Positions 1 through 8,582 are shown, numbered from the stretch's first letter. The stretch: 64,000 nucleotides of DNA from JBDHTQ01 sp039808765 (GCA_039808765.1 JBDHTQ010000002.1:62001-126000), one strand, 5' to 3'. Program-made: numbers and translations. The notes: generated from the letters alone by a model not told the origin.

Positions 1-57
1 CATAAATCCGTGAAAATCAAAAATTTCTTCTTTAGTCGGTATTCTCATTTTACTCAT
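1..57 (-). CDS. Start of an unknown gene, cut by the window edge
   Basis: The minus strand has an ATG at 57-55 preceded by a good ribosome binding site (GGAGTG, read on the minus strand at about 72-67). The frame stays open for 19 codons to the window edge and begins MSKMRIPTKEEIFDF. Too little is visible to assign a function. The start and its ribosome binding site are seen; that it is a gene is inferred. Confidence 0.5.
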   Translation of the reverse strand, partial: MSKMRIPTKEEIFDFHGFM

Positions 58-387
58 GATCGTTCTCACTCCAAATAAGCATGCTAAAAAGATATCTCGT
101 TTCTATATGATGTACCTTTTAATCTATTTAATGGGGCCTCTATGAAAAAAGACGTCGCTCAACCCTCCGACACTTGAGCGTTTGGGGATACTTTCATCGC
201 ATTAAATTTTTGAGCTAACAGCACTTAAAGTTTTCCATTAAAATCTCTTATTCACGATATAACATAGTGTATATCGCAGCACAAGTGTTTCGTTTTTAAA
301 GTGAAATCGTTATTGAGAGTCCGTATGCTTATCATGCGTGGTTTTCACCGCCCGCCCAAAAATGTTATCTTTTTAAGGAGAGGTAAG
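58..387. other. AT-rich spacer with two short inverted repeats
   Basis: I see no convincing gene here. There are two perfect 7-base inverted repeats: CGCTCAA (156-162) with TTGAGCG (174-180), and CGATATA (255-261) with TATATCG (270-276). The second lies about 110 bases before the next gene and could be an operator or part of a leader. Promoters for the divergent genes on both sides must lie here, but I could not place them. Confidence 0.4.
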
Positions 388-606
388 ATGTCTGATGGCA
401 CAATCAGGAAGTTGAAGGGGGGGAATCTCGATTTAGACTTGATTCCTAATTCCCTTGTTGCGTGGGAACAAGACCAATGCCCCTGGAATCAAGTAGATAA
501 ATCTACTACACATAAATGCGCTATCAAGAATGTCAGTATGTGTGACTATTTTGAAGGGATAGAGGCACCAGACATTGTTTTGTGCTCATTTCCCAAAACT
601 GAGTAA
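388..606 (+). CDS. Small conserved-looking Cys-containing protein, 72 aa
   Basis: The start at 388 follows a strong ribosome binding site (AAGGAGAGG, 374-382). A longer in-frame extension back to a GTG at 301 has no such site. The protein is soluble. Its C-terminal half has four cysteines in the contexts QCPW, HKC, MCDYF and LCSF. This looks like a small family with a compact metal-binding or disulphide core, but I do not recognise a named domain. A run of seven G (417-423) encodes Gly-Gly, so a slip there would truncate the protein. Function unknown. Confidence 0.65.
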   Translation: MSDGTIRKLKGGNLDLDLIPNSLVAWEQDQCPWNQVDKSTTHKCAIKNVSMCDYFEGIEAPDIVLCSFPKTE

Positions 607-661
607 ACACCGTCAGCTGAATAACAGTTTGTGTATTAAGAGGATGCGCCTTTGTCCTTAA

Positions 662-1405
662 TCATGCGGCGCCATCTTTTCTATAGGGCTTATTATCCGT
701 ATTGAAAACGATGCTATTATTTCCGCTTGAAAGTGTCTGAACAAGCCTGGCCTGAAGAAGAGTGGGGTTCGCTTCGTAGAGGTTCGATGTATTTGCAAGA
801 CTTCTCAGAACAGCTTGCTCCCCTCTGGCTTTTTCAAGCTGACGCTGCGCTTCTTTTTGTGCTTCCAAAATTCCTGAGAAAGCTTTCTTAAGGTTGGCGG
901 GAAGCATGATGTCTTTGATGGCAAGCATCGATACGGTTATCCCAAGCTCTTGTGCTTTTTCCTGAATTGCCGCGAGCAACTGTGTATCAATTTCACCTTT
1001 TTTCTCAAGCAACTCCTCAATCGTTACCGCACCAACCAGATTGCGCAGGGTAATTTGTGCAAGGTTATAAAATACAGTGCTATAGTCTTCCGAATGATGG
1101 TGCGCTTTAACGGGGTCAGTCACTTGATATGAAGAAACCATCGTCATCTTAATGTTCACATTGTCTTTTGTTAAAATATCTTGGCCAGACAAAAGAATCA
1201 TCATCATGCGGATGTCGATGATCTTAATTAATGTCGAGGCTTTGATATAGTGATATTTTCCCGCGGTTAAAATTTTTTCAAATGAACCGTTTTTGTAGAG
1301 AAGACCTTTATGAAATTGATAAAGTGTAACAACGCCAAAAATCTTTTTGTAACAGTAAAGTGCCGATACAACGGATAAAACGAGGGCAACTAAAATAAAG
1401 TCCAT
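662..1405 (-). CDS. Slipin (stomatin-like SPFH/Band 7 protein)
   Basis: The 247-residue protein has one N-terminal membrane segment (about residues 2-20) and then an SPFH/Band 7 domain. Typical features are the IIDIRMMM stretch, a 'LTKDNVNIKMTMVSSYQVTD' segment, and a charged helix near residues 180-200 (EAQKEAQRQLEKARGEQ). Slipins oligomerise on the cytoplasmic membrane and organise membrane microdomains or modulate partner proteases. They are often paired with an NfeD-type protein, but none is adjacent here. The start has a good ribosome binding site (ACAGGAG). It reads away from a structured leader-like segment at 1471-1565. Family call is firm; cellular role is inferred. Confidence 0.85.
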   Translation of the reverse strand: MDFILVALVLSVVSALYCYKKIFGVVTLYQFHKGLLYKNGSFEKILTAGKYHYIKASTLIKIIDIRMMMILLSGQDILTKDNVNIKMTMVSSYQVTDPVKAHHHSEDYSTVFYNLAQITLRNLVGAVTIEELLEKKGEIDTQLLAAIQEKAQELGITVSMLAIKDIMLPANLKKAFSGILEAQKEAQRQLEKARGEQAVLRSLANTSNLYEANPTLLQARLVQTLSSGNNSIVFNTDNKPYRKDGAA

Positions 1406-1470
1406 GATTGCTCCTGTTCGTGCTCAAAGGGTTTTATACCGAGCGCTACAAATACACTGGGGAGGTTTTA

Positions 1471-1565
1471 CCTGCAGGCCAGCTCTTTGTTGCAGTTAAG
1501 CGAACCCTCGACATAAAACCCGATGAAGCTACCTAAGTAGTGGGTTGTGACCCCGCTGCCGCAGG
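1471..1565. ncRNA. Candidate structured RNA or leader between two divergent genes
   Basis: The segment is closed by CCTGC (1471-1475) pairing with GCAGG (1561-1565), continued with two bulges by GGCC..AGC against GCTGCC. Inside is a second hairpin: AACCC (1517-1521) with GGGTT (1542-1546), and within it CTAC (1529-1532) with GTAG (1537-1540). No gene overlaps it. Read on the minus strand it would end about 65 bases before the slipin start, so it could be a leader or riboswitch. It could also be an independent small RNA; 6S RNA is not excluded. I found no SRP, tmRNA or RNase P signature. Strand is uncertain. Confidence 0.35.
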
Positions 1566-1784
1566 TTTACAGCAAAAAAATCGAGATTTGATATTTTTGC
1601 CCTGTGTCCTACAGCAAGCCCAATATAAAATATATTAATTTCTGTACAAGTGATTTAACCCATGCTGTCGGTCCATAGGGCTAAATTTTTTTGATGGAGT
1701 GACTTTTTAACTTTTCTTTGCCCTCCCAATTTTGTTATGACGTTTAGCGTTTTTTTGTTTTCAAAATTATGAATGGTTTTTTTG

Positions 1785-3056
1785 ATGTCTGAAACACTTT
1801 TGATCGTGAGGGGTAGTGCGGCTGAGGGTCACATTATTCAAGAGCGTATACGTAAATGCTATGAGCAGATCGATGGCAGCCGGGGGGCACACCAATCATT
1901 GAAGAGTGTCATGAACCAAATTGCTCGTCGTGACGATAATAATAAACCTGAATATAATCTTGATTATATTCAAAATAAATCCGCACTTCATTTTAATCAT
2001 AGAATGATGGATTCTATTCAGAGTAATGGATTGGTAGGCTTAATTAAATGTCTTAAAATGGCCAAAGCTGGTGTTACTGATAAGCTTTCGGAAAAAGAAT
2101 TAACAGCATATGATGATATTTTACTAAAACACTTTGCCGCTGGCTTGGCAACTGTATTTCACGAGCTTTATCGTGCGCAAATTTTTGTTGATGAATTAAC
2201 GCTTGATCACGTTGGCAGTTATGTTACCCGTGACATAGCAGTTCGTATTAGAACGAAACGCGGAGATGGTCTTGATATTCTGGTAACATCCAAGTATGTA
2301 AGAATCGGCGAAAATCCCAAAATTACTTTCGTTCAAGATGATTTTGAAAAAGATTTTAGACGGTCGCTTACCGTCACTCCCTTCGACTTGGACGAAGTGG
2401 GAGAAGTATTACTGGATAATATTGTTCGCTCAATGTTGGATTTTTCCTATAAACATCATAATAAAACCGGCTGTTATTGTTTGCCCAGTGAGGGGAGTGA
2501 AGCTGCGCCGTGTTTCACTCCAGAAATGACTTGGAAAGAAATCAATTTACGATACGGTATTACTAGAATTGCAAACGCATACGGACTCATGCATGGCGGT
2601 AGACTATGCCATAAAGAGTTAAAGGTAGCTACAACTAGGTTTAAACAGAATTCTCGGAATCTTCCTCGGTTCAAAAGTATCGCTGAAGACTGTGCACGTG
2701 AGTCAAAAAACACGAAACCTAGAAAAGTTAAAAAAGCGAAAAAGACTGCGCCATTTGACGTTGACAACAAGTTGATGGAAGGTTTGCTTCTCTGGGCTTA
2801 TAATAATCACCATAAAACCGGGATTTGGTGCTGGCCATTATCACGATGCGTAGACATCGTTCCAGGGTTAACAATAACATGGAATACGGTATTACGAGCC
2901 ACATCTTGCTCTTCAAGTATTTTCTATGGTCACACAATTAGAGGTGTAAAAATAAAGTTTGGTTTTTCAGGAAAAAGTGCAGACGACGAATTGCAGATTG
3001 CAGCCGCATCAGAACGCTTTGTTAACACTGGAATGCTTCCACCTAAAGTAAGCTAA
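1785..3056 (+). CDS. Unknown protein with an internal duplication
   Basis: The protein has 423 residues from the ATG at 1785; an in-frame ATG at 1773 is possible and neither has a clear ribosome binding site. It has no signal peptide or membrane segment. The C-terminal half holds two related modules at about 2379-2564 and 2751-2912. Both begin PFD(L/V)D and carry the pattern (F/W)-(S/A)-Y-x-x-H-H/N-K-T-G followed by two closely spaced cysteines and a TW motif. They are joined by a Lys-rich linker (KPRKVKKAKK) that could contact nucleic acid. I recognise no named family. It is an AT-rich solitary gene in an accessory region. Confidence 0.7.
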   Translation: MSETLLIVRGSAAEGHIIQERIRKCYEQIDGSRGAHQSLKSVMNQIARRDDNNKPEYNLDYIQNKSALHFNHRMMDSIQSNGLVGLIKCLKMAKAGVTDKLSEKELTAYDDILLKHFAAGLATVFHELYRAQIFVDELTLDHVGSYVTRDIAVRIRTKRGDGLDILVTSKYVRIGENPKITFVQDDFEKDFRRSLTVTPFDLDEVGEVLLDNIVRSMLDFSYKHHNKTGCYCLPSEGSEAAPCFTPEMTWKEINLRYGITRIANAYGLMHGGRLCHKELKVATTRFKQNSRNLPRFKSIAEDCARESKNTKPRKVKKAKKTAPFDVDNKLMEGLLLWAYNNHHKTGIWCWPLSRCVDIVPGLTITWNTVLRATSCSSSIFYGHTIRGVKIKFGFSGKSADDELQIAAASERFVNTGMLPPKVS

Positions 3057-3140
3057 GCACCCTACATCCAAAAAATTAATGACCCAACAAAATCTTGGAT
3101 AAATTTTTAATATGAGGCGATTTAGGAAACCTCATGTTTT

Positions 3141-3182
3141 AATAAAAAGTATGGCACCATTTCTTGGTATTGATGGTGCCAT
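3141..3182 (-). terminator. Terminator between two convergent genes
   Basis: There is a perfect 10-base inverted repeat, ATGGCACCAT (3151-3160) and ATGGTGCCAT (3173-3182), with a 12-base loop. On the minus strand it is followed by a T-rich run (ACTTTTTATT). It lies 12 bases past the stop of the minus-strand gene at 3194, and also after the end of the plus-strand gene at 3056. Confidence 0.75.
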
Positions 3183-3193
3183 TAATATCGCGG

Positions 3194-3613
3194 TTATGCC
3201 ATCATCCCGCCACCCCTTACATGACCGGGGTTGAGTGAAGGGTTTCTTCTTGCAATACGCCTCTCATCACGGGCTGCCGCATCATTAATAACATCACCAA
3301 TCGTTCTTTCATCCCGTGGTTTTTCTGTAATATTTGGTCGACCTGCTTCAGGCATTTCATTTGCAGCCGCGATGACGACACCAATATTTGGCGGGTTTAT
3401 GGAGGGGTCAACATGAATACCATTGTGTCCAATATCCGGTATGTCTCCATTTGGAAAATGACGGTAATCATGAACGCGTTTATTACTCTCACCAGCTTCC
3501 ATGAAGATTGCATCTTGACCATGTGAGACATGATCCATTCCGGTTTGGGGCGAATGATGTGCCAAATCTGTTCGTGTAACTTGTTGATTAAAGGCATCGG
3601 CCAGTCCAGACAT
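3194..3613 (-). CDS. Hypothetical hydrophilic protein, 139 aa
   Basis: The start has a plausible ribosome binding site (ACGGAG) and the gene is followed by a good terminator at 3141-3182, both of which support a real gene. The protein is hydrophilic, rich in His, Asp, Asn, Pro and Arg, and looks partly disordered. It ends in a Gly/Met tail (RGGGMMA). It has no signal peptide, no membrane segment and no domain I recognise. The unusual composition is similar in style to other short orphan proteins in this window. Confidence 0.6.
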   Translation of the reverse strand: MSGLADAFNQQVTRTDLAHHSPQTGMDHVSHGQDAIFMEAGESNKRVHDYRHFPNGDIPDIGHNGIHVDPSINPPNIGVVIAAANEMPEAGRPNITEKPRDERTIGDVINDAAARDERRIARRNPSLNPGHVRGGGMMA

Positions 3614-3934
3614 CGCATACTCCGTAAAAAAGCTAAAAAATTATTTGTTGTTAAACAAGACCAACTTAATTATATTTTCGAATCTAGCACAAAATGGTTA
3701 CTTAAAATTAAAAGCAAATACTTTTTCGCTGATCAACAACACGCTAATTGTTAAGCTTTAATTTTTTGCGAGAGGTTGATTTTTCCTTAGACGATAGATT
3801 CATCGTCATGCGGGCGCATCCCCTGAAGTTAGACGGGCTCTCTTTCATTCTTTTAACGCCAATAAGTCATCAAGGATGATTTCTACGATATCATCTTTTC
3901 GACAAATGCACGCGCAATATCTGGCTGGAGAAGT
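3614..3934. other. AT-rich spacer without a supported gene
   Basis: I see no gene with a start and a ribosome binding site. Directly after the stop of the YciI-like gene, the minus strand has an open stretch of about 29 codons ending near 3850 without a usable start (it contains CACICRKDDIVEIILDDLL). This could be a remnant of a decayed gene. The upstream region of the minus-strand gene starting at 3613 also lies here. Confidence 0.4.
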
Positions 3935-4225
3935 TTATTTGCGAAAAGAAGGACCAATCTTGCATTGAAGAATTGTCATCTCGCCCCAGACACCTTGAAC
4001 AACATAGGGTTCAGATTCAAGCCAAGCATCTAGGTCTTTTCGGGTTTGAAAATCTACGATCATGACCGATCCATTCATATTTTCTTGATCATCAAGGGTT
4101 GCTGCGCCGAGAATCATATTTTTCATGCTTTCATCAATATGACGAATATGTTCTGCCCTTGCACTCAGGCGACGTTGAGGGGCTTCATGATCTGTCGCAT
4201 CACGCGCGATAATAACAAACTGCAT
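3935..4225 (-). CDS. YciI-like protein
   Basis: The 96-residue protein matches the YCII-related fold, a small dimeric alpha-beta barrel. It begins MQFVIIARD and has the (R)xxHxxHI-type segment near residues 21-29, the GAATLDD turn, and the 'DPxVxxGVW'-like C-terminal part (SEPYVVQGVWGEMTI). YciI-like proteins use a conserved His-Asp pair; their substrates are mostly unknown. The start has a good ribosome binding site (AAGGACAG). It stands alone, so its context gives no further clue. Confidence 0.8.
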   Translation of the reverse strand: MQFVIIARDATDHEAPQRRLSARAEHIRHIDESMKNMILGAATLDDQENMNGSVMIVDFQTRKDLDAWLESEPYVVQGVWGEMTILQCKIGPSFRK

Positions 4226-4322
4226 TGCTCTGTCCTTGAATGGTAGGTGAAATCAAAAGCGGGCTTGTAAGCGACAAATCCGCAATGCCAGAAAGGAATA
4301 TATCATTTTATGCGGGACAGGC

Positions 4323-4499
4323 TTATTTTGAATGTAAACCAAAGGGTAAATAGGCCGGGCAAAACCTGAATAAACCTGTCAACAGCAACACAACACCAAT
4401 TAACCCCAACCAACTGTTGAAGATGATCCCCGCCAAAATTATGGCTAGACCCACGCCCATACGGATCATGCGATCCTTCTTTCCTACATTGCACTTCAT
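4323..4499 (-). CDS. DUF2892-type small inner-membrane protein, 58 aa
   Basis: The reading frame starts MKCNVGKKDRMIRMGVG. It has two hydrophobic helices (about residues 14-26 and 29-43) and ends around the FCPAY motif. This is the pattern of the DUF2892/YgaP-like family: an MxxNVGxxDRxIR start, a GLIGxVxLLTGLFxxCP core and a single Cys. Members are inner-membrane proteins; some are fused to rhodanese domains and linked to sulphur handling. A ribosome binding site (AAGGGGG) precedes the ATG. No partner gene lies nearby. Confidence 0.8.
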   Translation of the reverse strand: MKCNVGKKDRMIRMGVGLAIILAGIIFNSWLGLIGVVLLLTGLFRFCPAYLPFGLHSK

Positions 4500-4871
4500 T
4501 TTTTGCCCCCTTCGCTTTCTTCAAAAGATTCATGATGTGGTTGTCTTTTATTCTATTGAAGCACCGCTCGCATGCAAGGTAAGCTTTTTTGTGAAATTGA
4601 CAAGCGAATAGAGCGAATTCCGAAAAGATGGGATCGGAAGAGACCGTCTTTGACGACCTAATTTGCGTCAAAAGAACAGACGGGGATTTTATTCATTGCA
4701 ATTAAGTCATCAATTTTCAAGTCATTCATGAGGGGGGGGTAGGGATCAACGTTTTGATCGGCTGAGGCTGCAAGAGGTGCTTTTGAAAGATAATGTATTT
4801 TGCCAAATCTGATCTTGTGATTGTCATTATACAAAAAGCTTTTATACTCATGACCGAAAGAGGTGCCTATT
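4500..4871. other. Spacer with a dispersed repeat and a G8 run
   Basis: The stretch holds copy 1 of the dispersed repeat (4613-4673) and a run of eight G (4732-4739). I see no supported gene. A minus-strand open frame through 4658-4897 overlaps the start of the next plus-strand gene and has no independent support. Confidence 0.5.
4613..4673 (+). repeat. Dispersed intergenic repeat, copy 1
   Basis: The core reads CGAAAAGATGGGATC then GGAAGAGACC then TCTTTGACGACC. It matches copies at 27570-27631 and, on the other strand, 60853-60903. AAAGATGG and CCGTCTTT can pair around a 12-base loop, with one G-T pair. Confidence 0.8.
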
Positions 4872-5078
4872 GTGTTTAAGCGTAAAGGTGAGGTCACGCA
4901 GGGCCAGCGTTACCGTAAAACTGATCGCAGCGGCTTTGTTTTTGTCGTTGTCGGGCTCAAAACAGATGCGCAGGGTGCCGTTCATGCACACTTGCAGCGT
5001 CAAGATGAGCCATCTTCGCACCGTACTTTGGCTGAGTGCGTTTTGCTGAATTCTGATGAATATGAGCTGCTCTCGTAA
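4872..5078 (+). CDS. Small hypothetical protein, 68 aa
   Basis: I chose the GTG at 4872 because AGAGGTG lies at a proper distance upstream; a GTG at 4863 is also possible. The protein starts MFKRKGEVTQGQRY and is a compact soluble protein with a predicted beta-rich centre (GFVFVVVGL). It has no signal peptide. It lies about 120 bases upstream of a ParA-type ATPase on the same strand. It might be a small partner of that ATPase, but the sequence alone does not show this. Confidence 0.6.
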   Translation: MFKRKGEVTQGQRYRKTDRSGFVFVVVGLKTDAQGAVHAHLQRQDEPSSHRTLAECVLLNSDEYELLS

Positions 5079-5200
5079 TTTTGACGGCTGTGTTTCATCT
5101 TTTAATCATAAAAAAAGAGGGCTTGCTGTTTCCTGCGACTCACGCCTATTGTGTTCTCCATATCAAAGGCACATCAATTCTTTGATATAAAGGGGGCAAA

Positions 5201-5851
5201 ATGATCATTACAATTGCTCAGCAAAAGGGTGGGGCCGGTAAAACAACGCTTGCTGCCCAGTTGGCGGTGGCTTTTCTGTCCCTTAATCGCTCTGTTGCTA
5301 CGCTAGATGCTGACCCACAAGCATCGTTGTCCAAATGGGCTGAAGTACGTCACAATCAATTAGGTGAGAATGATAAGCTTCATCATTTTCAAGCCAATGG
5401 CAGCCGAACCGAACGCCAGATACATGAACTTGACGATAAATTTGATTATGTGATCATCGATACGCCGCCCCATGCAGAAACGGGGGCAAAGATCCTTATC
5501 CGCGCCGCTGATCTGATTTTGGTGCCAACACAGCCGTCGCCCCTTGATGTGTGGGCAACACAGGCCACGTTGGCAATTGCCAAGGCCGAAAATGTTCCCG
5601 TTATTATCGTTGCTAACCGTGTGCCGCCACGAAGCAATATGGCTGATGATATTGTCAACAACCTTGATCAGCTTGGTTCGGGGGTTGCCAAAGTGAGGTT
5701 GGGGTCGCGCATTGCGTTTGTTGAATCGATGTTGAACGGTCGCGGTGTCATTGAAAGTCATCGCTTATCCGCCGCAACAGATGAACTCACGGCCTTGGCC
5801 CGCGAAATCATCCGTCGTTCGTCGGCCTTGCACAATCGACGAGCAGCATAG
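5201..5851 (+). CDS. ParA/MinD-type ATPase, orphan
   Basis: The 216-residue protein has the deviant Walker A motif KGGAGKTT (residues 9-16), the A' motif TLDADPQ and the B motif YVIIDTPP. Its length fits the short ParA-like class without an N-terminal HTH. These ATPases dimerise on ATP binding and position chromosomes, plasmids or protein complexes. No parB, parS site or mipZ-type context is next to it, so it is probably an orphan positioning ATPase and not the chromosomal ParA. The ribosome binding site is AAGGGGG. It could belong to a functional pair with the small gene just upstream. Confidence 0.85.
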   Translation: MIITIAQQKGGAGKTTLAAQLAVAFLSLNRSVATLDADPQASLSKWAEVRHNQLGENDKLHHFQANGSRTERQIHELDDKFDYVIIDTPPHAETGAKILIRAADLILVPTQPSPLDVWATQATLAIAKAENVPVIIVANRVPPRSNMADDIVNNLDQLGSGVAKVRLGSRIAFVESMLNGRGVIESHRLSAATDELTALAREIIRRSSALHNRRAA

Positions 5852-6015
5852 CTTTCGACCCATCGGTGTTCGGTTTTTGCCTATCAGGTGATTATGCGGA
5901 ATCTGGCCATCAAAAAATTGTGCTTTTCACTCTTCCAAAAGTGGTGAATGATGTTGTTCGGGGCTGTGTGTGCGTCATTTTTCAGCACGCTATGTCGTTA
6001 TCGATGGAGGTCATG

Positions 6016-6807
6016 ATGCAATTAAAAGGTAAATCAGCAATCGTTACAGGATCGACCAGTGGTATTGGTTTGGGGATTGCCCAAGCGTTGGCTGCTCAAG
6101 GAGCAAACATTATGCTCAATGGGTTCGGCACCGCAGAAGAAATTGAGGCTGCGAAGGTTGCTGTTAAAACCAAAGCTCACCCCGAGGCTGTTATTCTTTA
6201 TTCAAACGCCGATATGACAAAAGCGAGCGATATCGAAGCGATGGTCAATGATGCCAAAGCCGGCTTTGGCGCGGTGGATATTGTCGTTAACAACGCAGGT
6301 GTTCAACATACCGCTCTTGTCGAAGAGTTTCCTGTCGCGAAATGGGATATGCTGCTTGCGTTACTCCTGAGTGCTGCTTTTCATACTACTCGCCTTACTG
6401 TTGCGGACATGAAAACGCGCAAATGGGGGCGTATCGTTAATATTGCTTCAGTTCATGGCTTGGTTGCCAGTACCATGAAGTCGGCTTATGTTTCTGCAAA
6501 GCATGGTGTTGTTGGTTTGACTAAAGTAGTGGCTTTGGAGACAGCAGGAACTGGCGTGACGTGTAATGCAATTTGTCCGGGGTGGGTTCTTACGCCGCTG
6601 GTTCAAAAGCAAATTGACGCCTTGGCTGCAAAAGAGCAGCTTTCCAATGAAGATGCAAAAGCAAAATTATTGGGTGAAAAACAGCCGACAAAAGCCTTTG
6701 CTACGCCTGAAGAAATTGGTGAGTTTGTGCTTTTTCTCTGTAGCGAAGGAGCGCAGCAGATCACAGGTGCTGCTCTTACAATGGATGGCGGCTGGTCTGC
6801 GCAATAA
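6016..6807 (+). CDS. bdhA: D-3-hydroxybutyrate dehydrogenase (SDR family)
   Basis: The 263-residue protein is a classical short-chain dehydrogenase: TGSTSGIG cofactor loop (residues 11-18), NNAG (92-95), and catalytic Ser145, Tyr158 and Lys162. The PGW.LTPLV and KQPTKAFATPEEIG segments are typical of 3-hydroxybutyrate dehydrogenase, which interconverts 3-hydroxybutyrate and acetoacetate with NAD and serves PHB turnover. GGAGG lies 5 bases before the ATG at 6016; the adjacent ATG at 6013 is too close. It is a single gene ending in a terminator. A related SDR specificity cannot be fully excluded. Confidence 0.85.
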   Translation: MQLKGKSAIVTGSTSGIGLGIAQALAAQGANIMLNGFGTAEEIEAAKVAVKTKAHPEAVILYSNADMTKASDIEAMVNDAKAGFGAVDIVVNNAGVQHTALVEEFPVAKWDMLLALLLSAAFHTTRLTVADMKTRKWGRIVNIASVHGLVASTMKSAYVSAKHGVVGLTKVVALETAGTGVTCNAICPGWVLTPLVQKQIDALAAKEQLSNEDAKAKLLGEKQPTKAFATPEEIGEFVLFLCSEGAQQITGAALTMDGGWSAQ

Positions 6808-6823
6808 TACGCGTATTACTCTG

Positions 6824-6865
6824 GAGCGCATCTCCCAAGGACAGATGCGCTCTCATTTATTCTTT
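6824..6865 (+). terminator. Terminator after bdhA
   Basis: A perfect 10-base stem (GAGCGCATCT, 6824-6833; AGATGCGCTC, 6843-6852) with a 9-base loop is followed by a T-rich stretch ending in TTCTTTTT. It lies 16 bases after the bdhA stop. Confidence 0.8.
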
Positions 6866-7098
6866 TTCCGCAAATATATCGTCAAAAATGGATATATTCG
6901 GTCCCATATTTTCGGAATTTAAACATCGGCACATCGCCCAAAGACAGATAATTTCAGCCTTTTTGTGTTTTTTATGCAACGAATTTGTTTGATTAATAAA
7001 CCTTTCTTTATCAGACTTAATCTGTGCTTAAATTTCACCAGTTAATCTGTCATAGTCTTTCGACCGTTGAAGATGTCACTAAAGGTGGTTTTTTCTTG

Positions 7099-7593
7099 AT
7101 GATTGAGCATATTATGACGATCTGTCGTTTTTTTTTGATATGGATGGGGCTGTCCCTCCTCCTGTTTGCTGCCGTGAATGATTTTCGTCGATTCATTATT
7201 CCAAACTGGATTTCTTTGAGTGTTTTGGGGTTGGGAATACTCTATGGTGTGCTTACAAGTGGTTTTCCTTGGTTGTGGAACATTTTTGCCGCAACGCTCG
7301 TTTTTGCCATTAGTTTCTGCCTTTTTATGATGGGCGCACTCGGTGGCGGTGATGCAAAACTCCTTACGGCGGTTTCTTTTTGGGGTGGTATAGAGCTGTT
7401 GGGTTCTTTTGCACTTGTGACAGCTGTTTTCGGTGGTATTCTTTCGCTGATGTACCTTTTGGTAGCGTGGTGGAAAAAGCGTAAGCAAGGTGCTGTCGAA
7501 GGGTCAATATTTTTTTGTCGTATTCCCTACGGTGTTGCTATTGCGATAGGAGGAATTTACGTTTTCCTAAGCATTAGCGGGCAAATAGTTTAA
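7099..7593 (+). CDS. cpaA: Prepilin peptidase of the Tad pilus (CpaA/TadV)
   Basis: The 164-residue membrane protein has about five hydrophobic segments and the two aspartate motifs of the A24 family: an Asp in NDFRRFIIPN near the N-terminus, and the GGGDAKLL (GxGD) motif in the middle. It cleaves and methylates Flp-type prepilins at the inner membrane. The start at 7099 has AAAGGTGG upstream; a longer GTG start at 7024 is less likely. It heads an eight-gene operon. No pilin gene lies before it, so its substrate must be encoded elsewhere. Confidence 0.9.
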   Translation: MIEHIMTICRFFLIWMGLSLLLFAAVNDFRRFIIPNWISLSVLGLGILYGVLTSGFPWLWNIFAATLVFAISFCLFMMGALGGGDAKLLTAVSFWGGIELLGSFALVTAVFGGILSLMYLLVAWWKKRKQGAVEGSIFFCRIPYGVAIAIGGIYVFLSISGQIV

Positions 7594-7646
7594 TGGATAC
7601 GCAGAGTTGAGTTCGGTTGGTTCATTTTTTCGTGTTGGAGGAATCC

Positions 7647-8582
7647 ATGAATGCTGGTCGTTTATTTGTCGTCGTGCTTGTTGCAGTTTTGATTGCAGGC
7701 GGTGTCTTCTTCTTGACAAGAATGATGCAACCCGTTCAGCAGCAGCAGACAGTTGTTATTAAAGAGACCGTTCCAAGTGTTGGTAAAGGCGTTTTAGTGG
7801 CAACAACTGATGTGCCAGCGGGCACTCTGTTAAAAAAAGCGGATACACAATTTGCTTTTCGTACATGGCCTGAAGAATCGACCGATCAAGAGATCTATGT
7901 GATTGAAGGAACAGATAAGATTGAGGATTTTGATGGAGCTGTTGTTCGTACTGGTGTCCGGAAAGGTGAGCCACTTACACGCTCCAATGTTATTAAGCCG
8001 GGCGAACGTGGTTTTCTCTCTGCTGTGTTGAAGCCAGGGATGCGCGCCGTTTCAATGGCTGTGAATGCTGGAACAGGGGTTGCTGGGTTTGTGTTCCCGG
8101 GTGATCACGTTGATCTCATTCTTTCTCATGCTGTGATCCTGCCGCAGGGCAAGGACAAAATTTCACACAATCTAAGCGAAACATTTTTGCATAATCTTCG
8201 TGTTGTTGCGATTGATCAGGTTACCAATGACTTAGATGCGACACCAAAGGTATCTGGTTTCGTAACTGTTGAGGCAACACCGGAGCAATCTGAGCGCATT
8301 GCTCTTGCTCAGCAGATGGGTGAGCTTCGCCTCGTTCTGAGAAGCCTCGTTTTGGATGATTCCGGCAAAGCTGTTGATGATAACACAGTCGAGACAGAAA
8401 CAACGCCGCTCCTGGGGGCTGCAGGTGGCACAATAACACTTCCAACAGATGGTGCGCGGACCTTCACGCTTGATAGTGATCTTAGTCAGATTGTTGCGCC
8501 TCCAAATGGCAGTTCAAGTGGGCAGTCTGGTACTGTTCAGGTTATCCTTGGTGATCGTGTTCAAGATGTATCCGTTAAATAA
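7647..8582 (+). CDS. cpaB: Tad pilus assembly protein CpaB/RcpC
   Basis: The 311-residue protein has an N-terminal membrane anchor (about residues 5-25) followed by a periplasmic part with an SAF domain (VLVATTDVPAGTLLKKAD) and the RcpC/CpaB region (GMRAVSMAVN, GDHVDLI). CpaB supports assembly of the secretin in the periplasm. The ATG at 7647 follows TTGGAGGAA. The Gly/Ser-rich C-terminal region before the stop looks like a flexible linker. It sits between cpaA and cpaC as in other alphaproteobacterial Tad clusters. Confidence 0.92.
   Translation: MNAGRLFVVVLVAVLIAGGVFFLTRMMQPVQQQQTVVIKETVPSVGKGVLVATTDVPAGTLLKKADTQFAFRTWPEESTDQEIYVIEGTDKIEDFDGAVVRTGVRKGEPLTRSNVIKPGERGFLSAVLKPGMRAVSMAVNAGTGVAGFVFPGDHVDLILSHAVILPQGKDKISHNLSETFLHNLRVVAIDQVTNDLDATPKVSGFVTVEATPEQSERIALAQQMGELRLVLRSLVLDDSGKAVDDNTVETETTPLLGAAGGTITLPTDGARTFTLDSDLSQIVAPPNGSSSGQSGTVQVILGDRVQDVSVK

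Noticed and set aside
3770..3934. Possible small gene after the YciI-like gene (minus strand, contains CACICRKDD)
   Set aside because: The frame has no start codon with a ribosome binding site and is only about 29 codons long; it may be a gene remnant.
4658..4897. Minus-strand frame of 79 codons
   Set aside because: It overlaps the supported gene at 4872, includes part of the dispersed repeat, and has no clear ribosome binding site.
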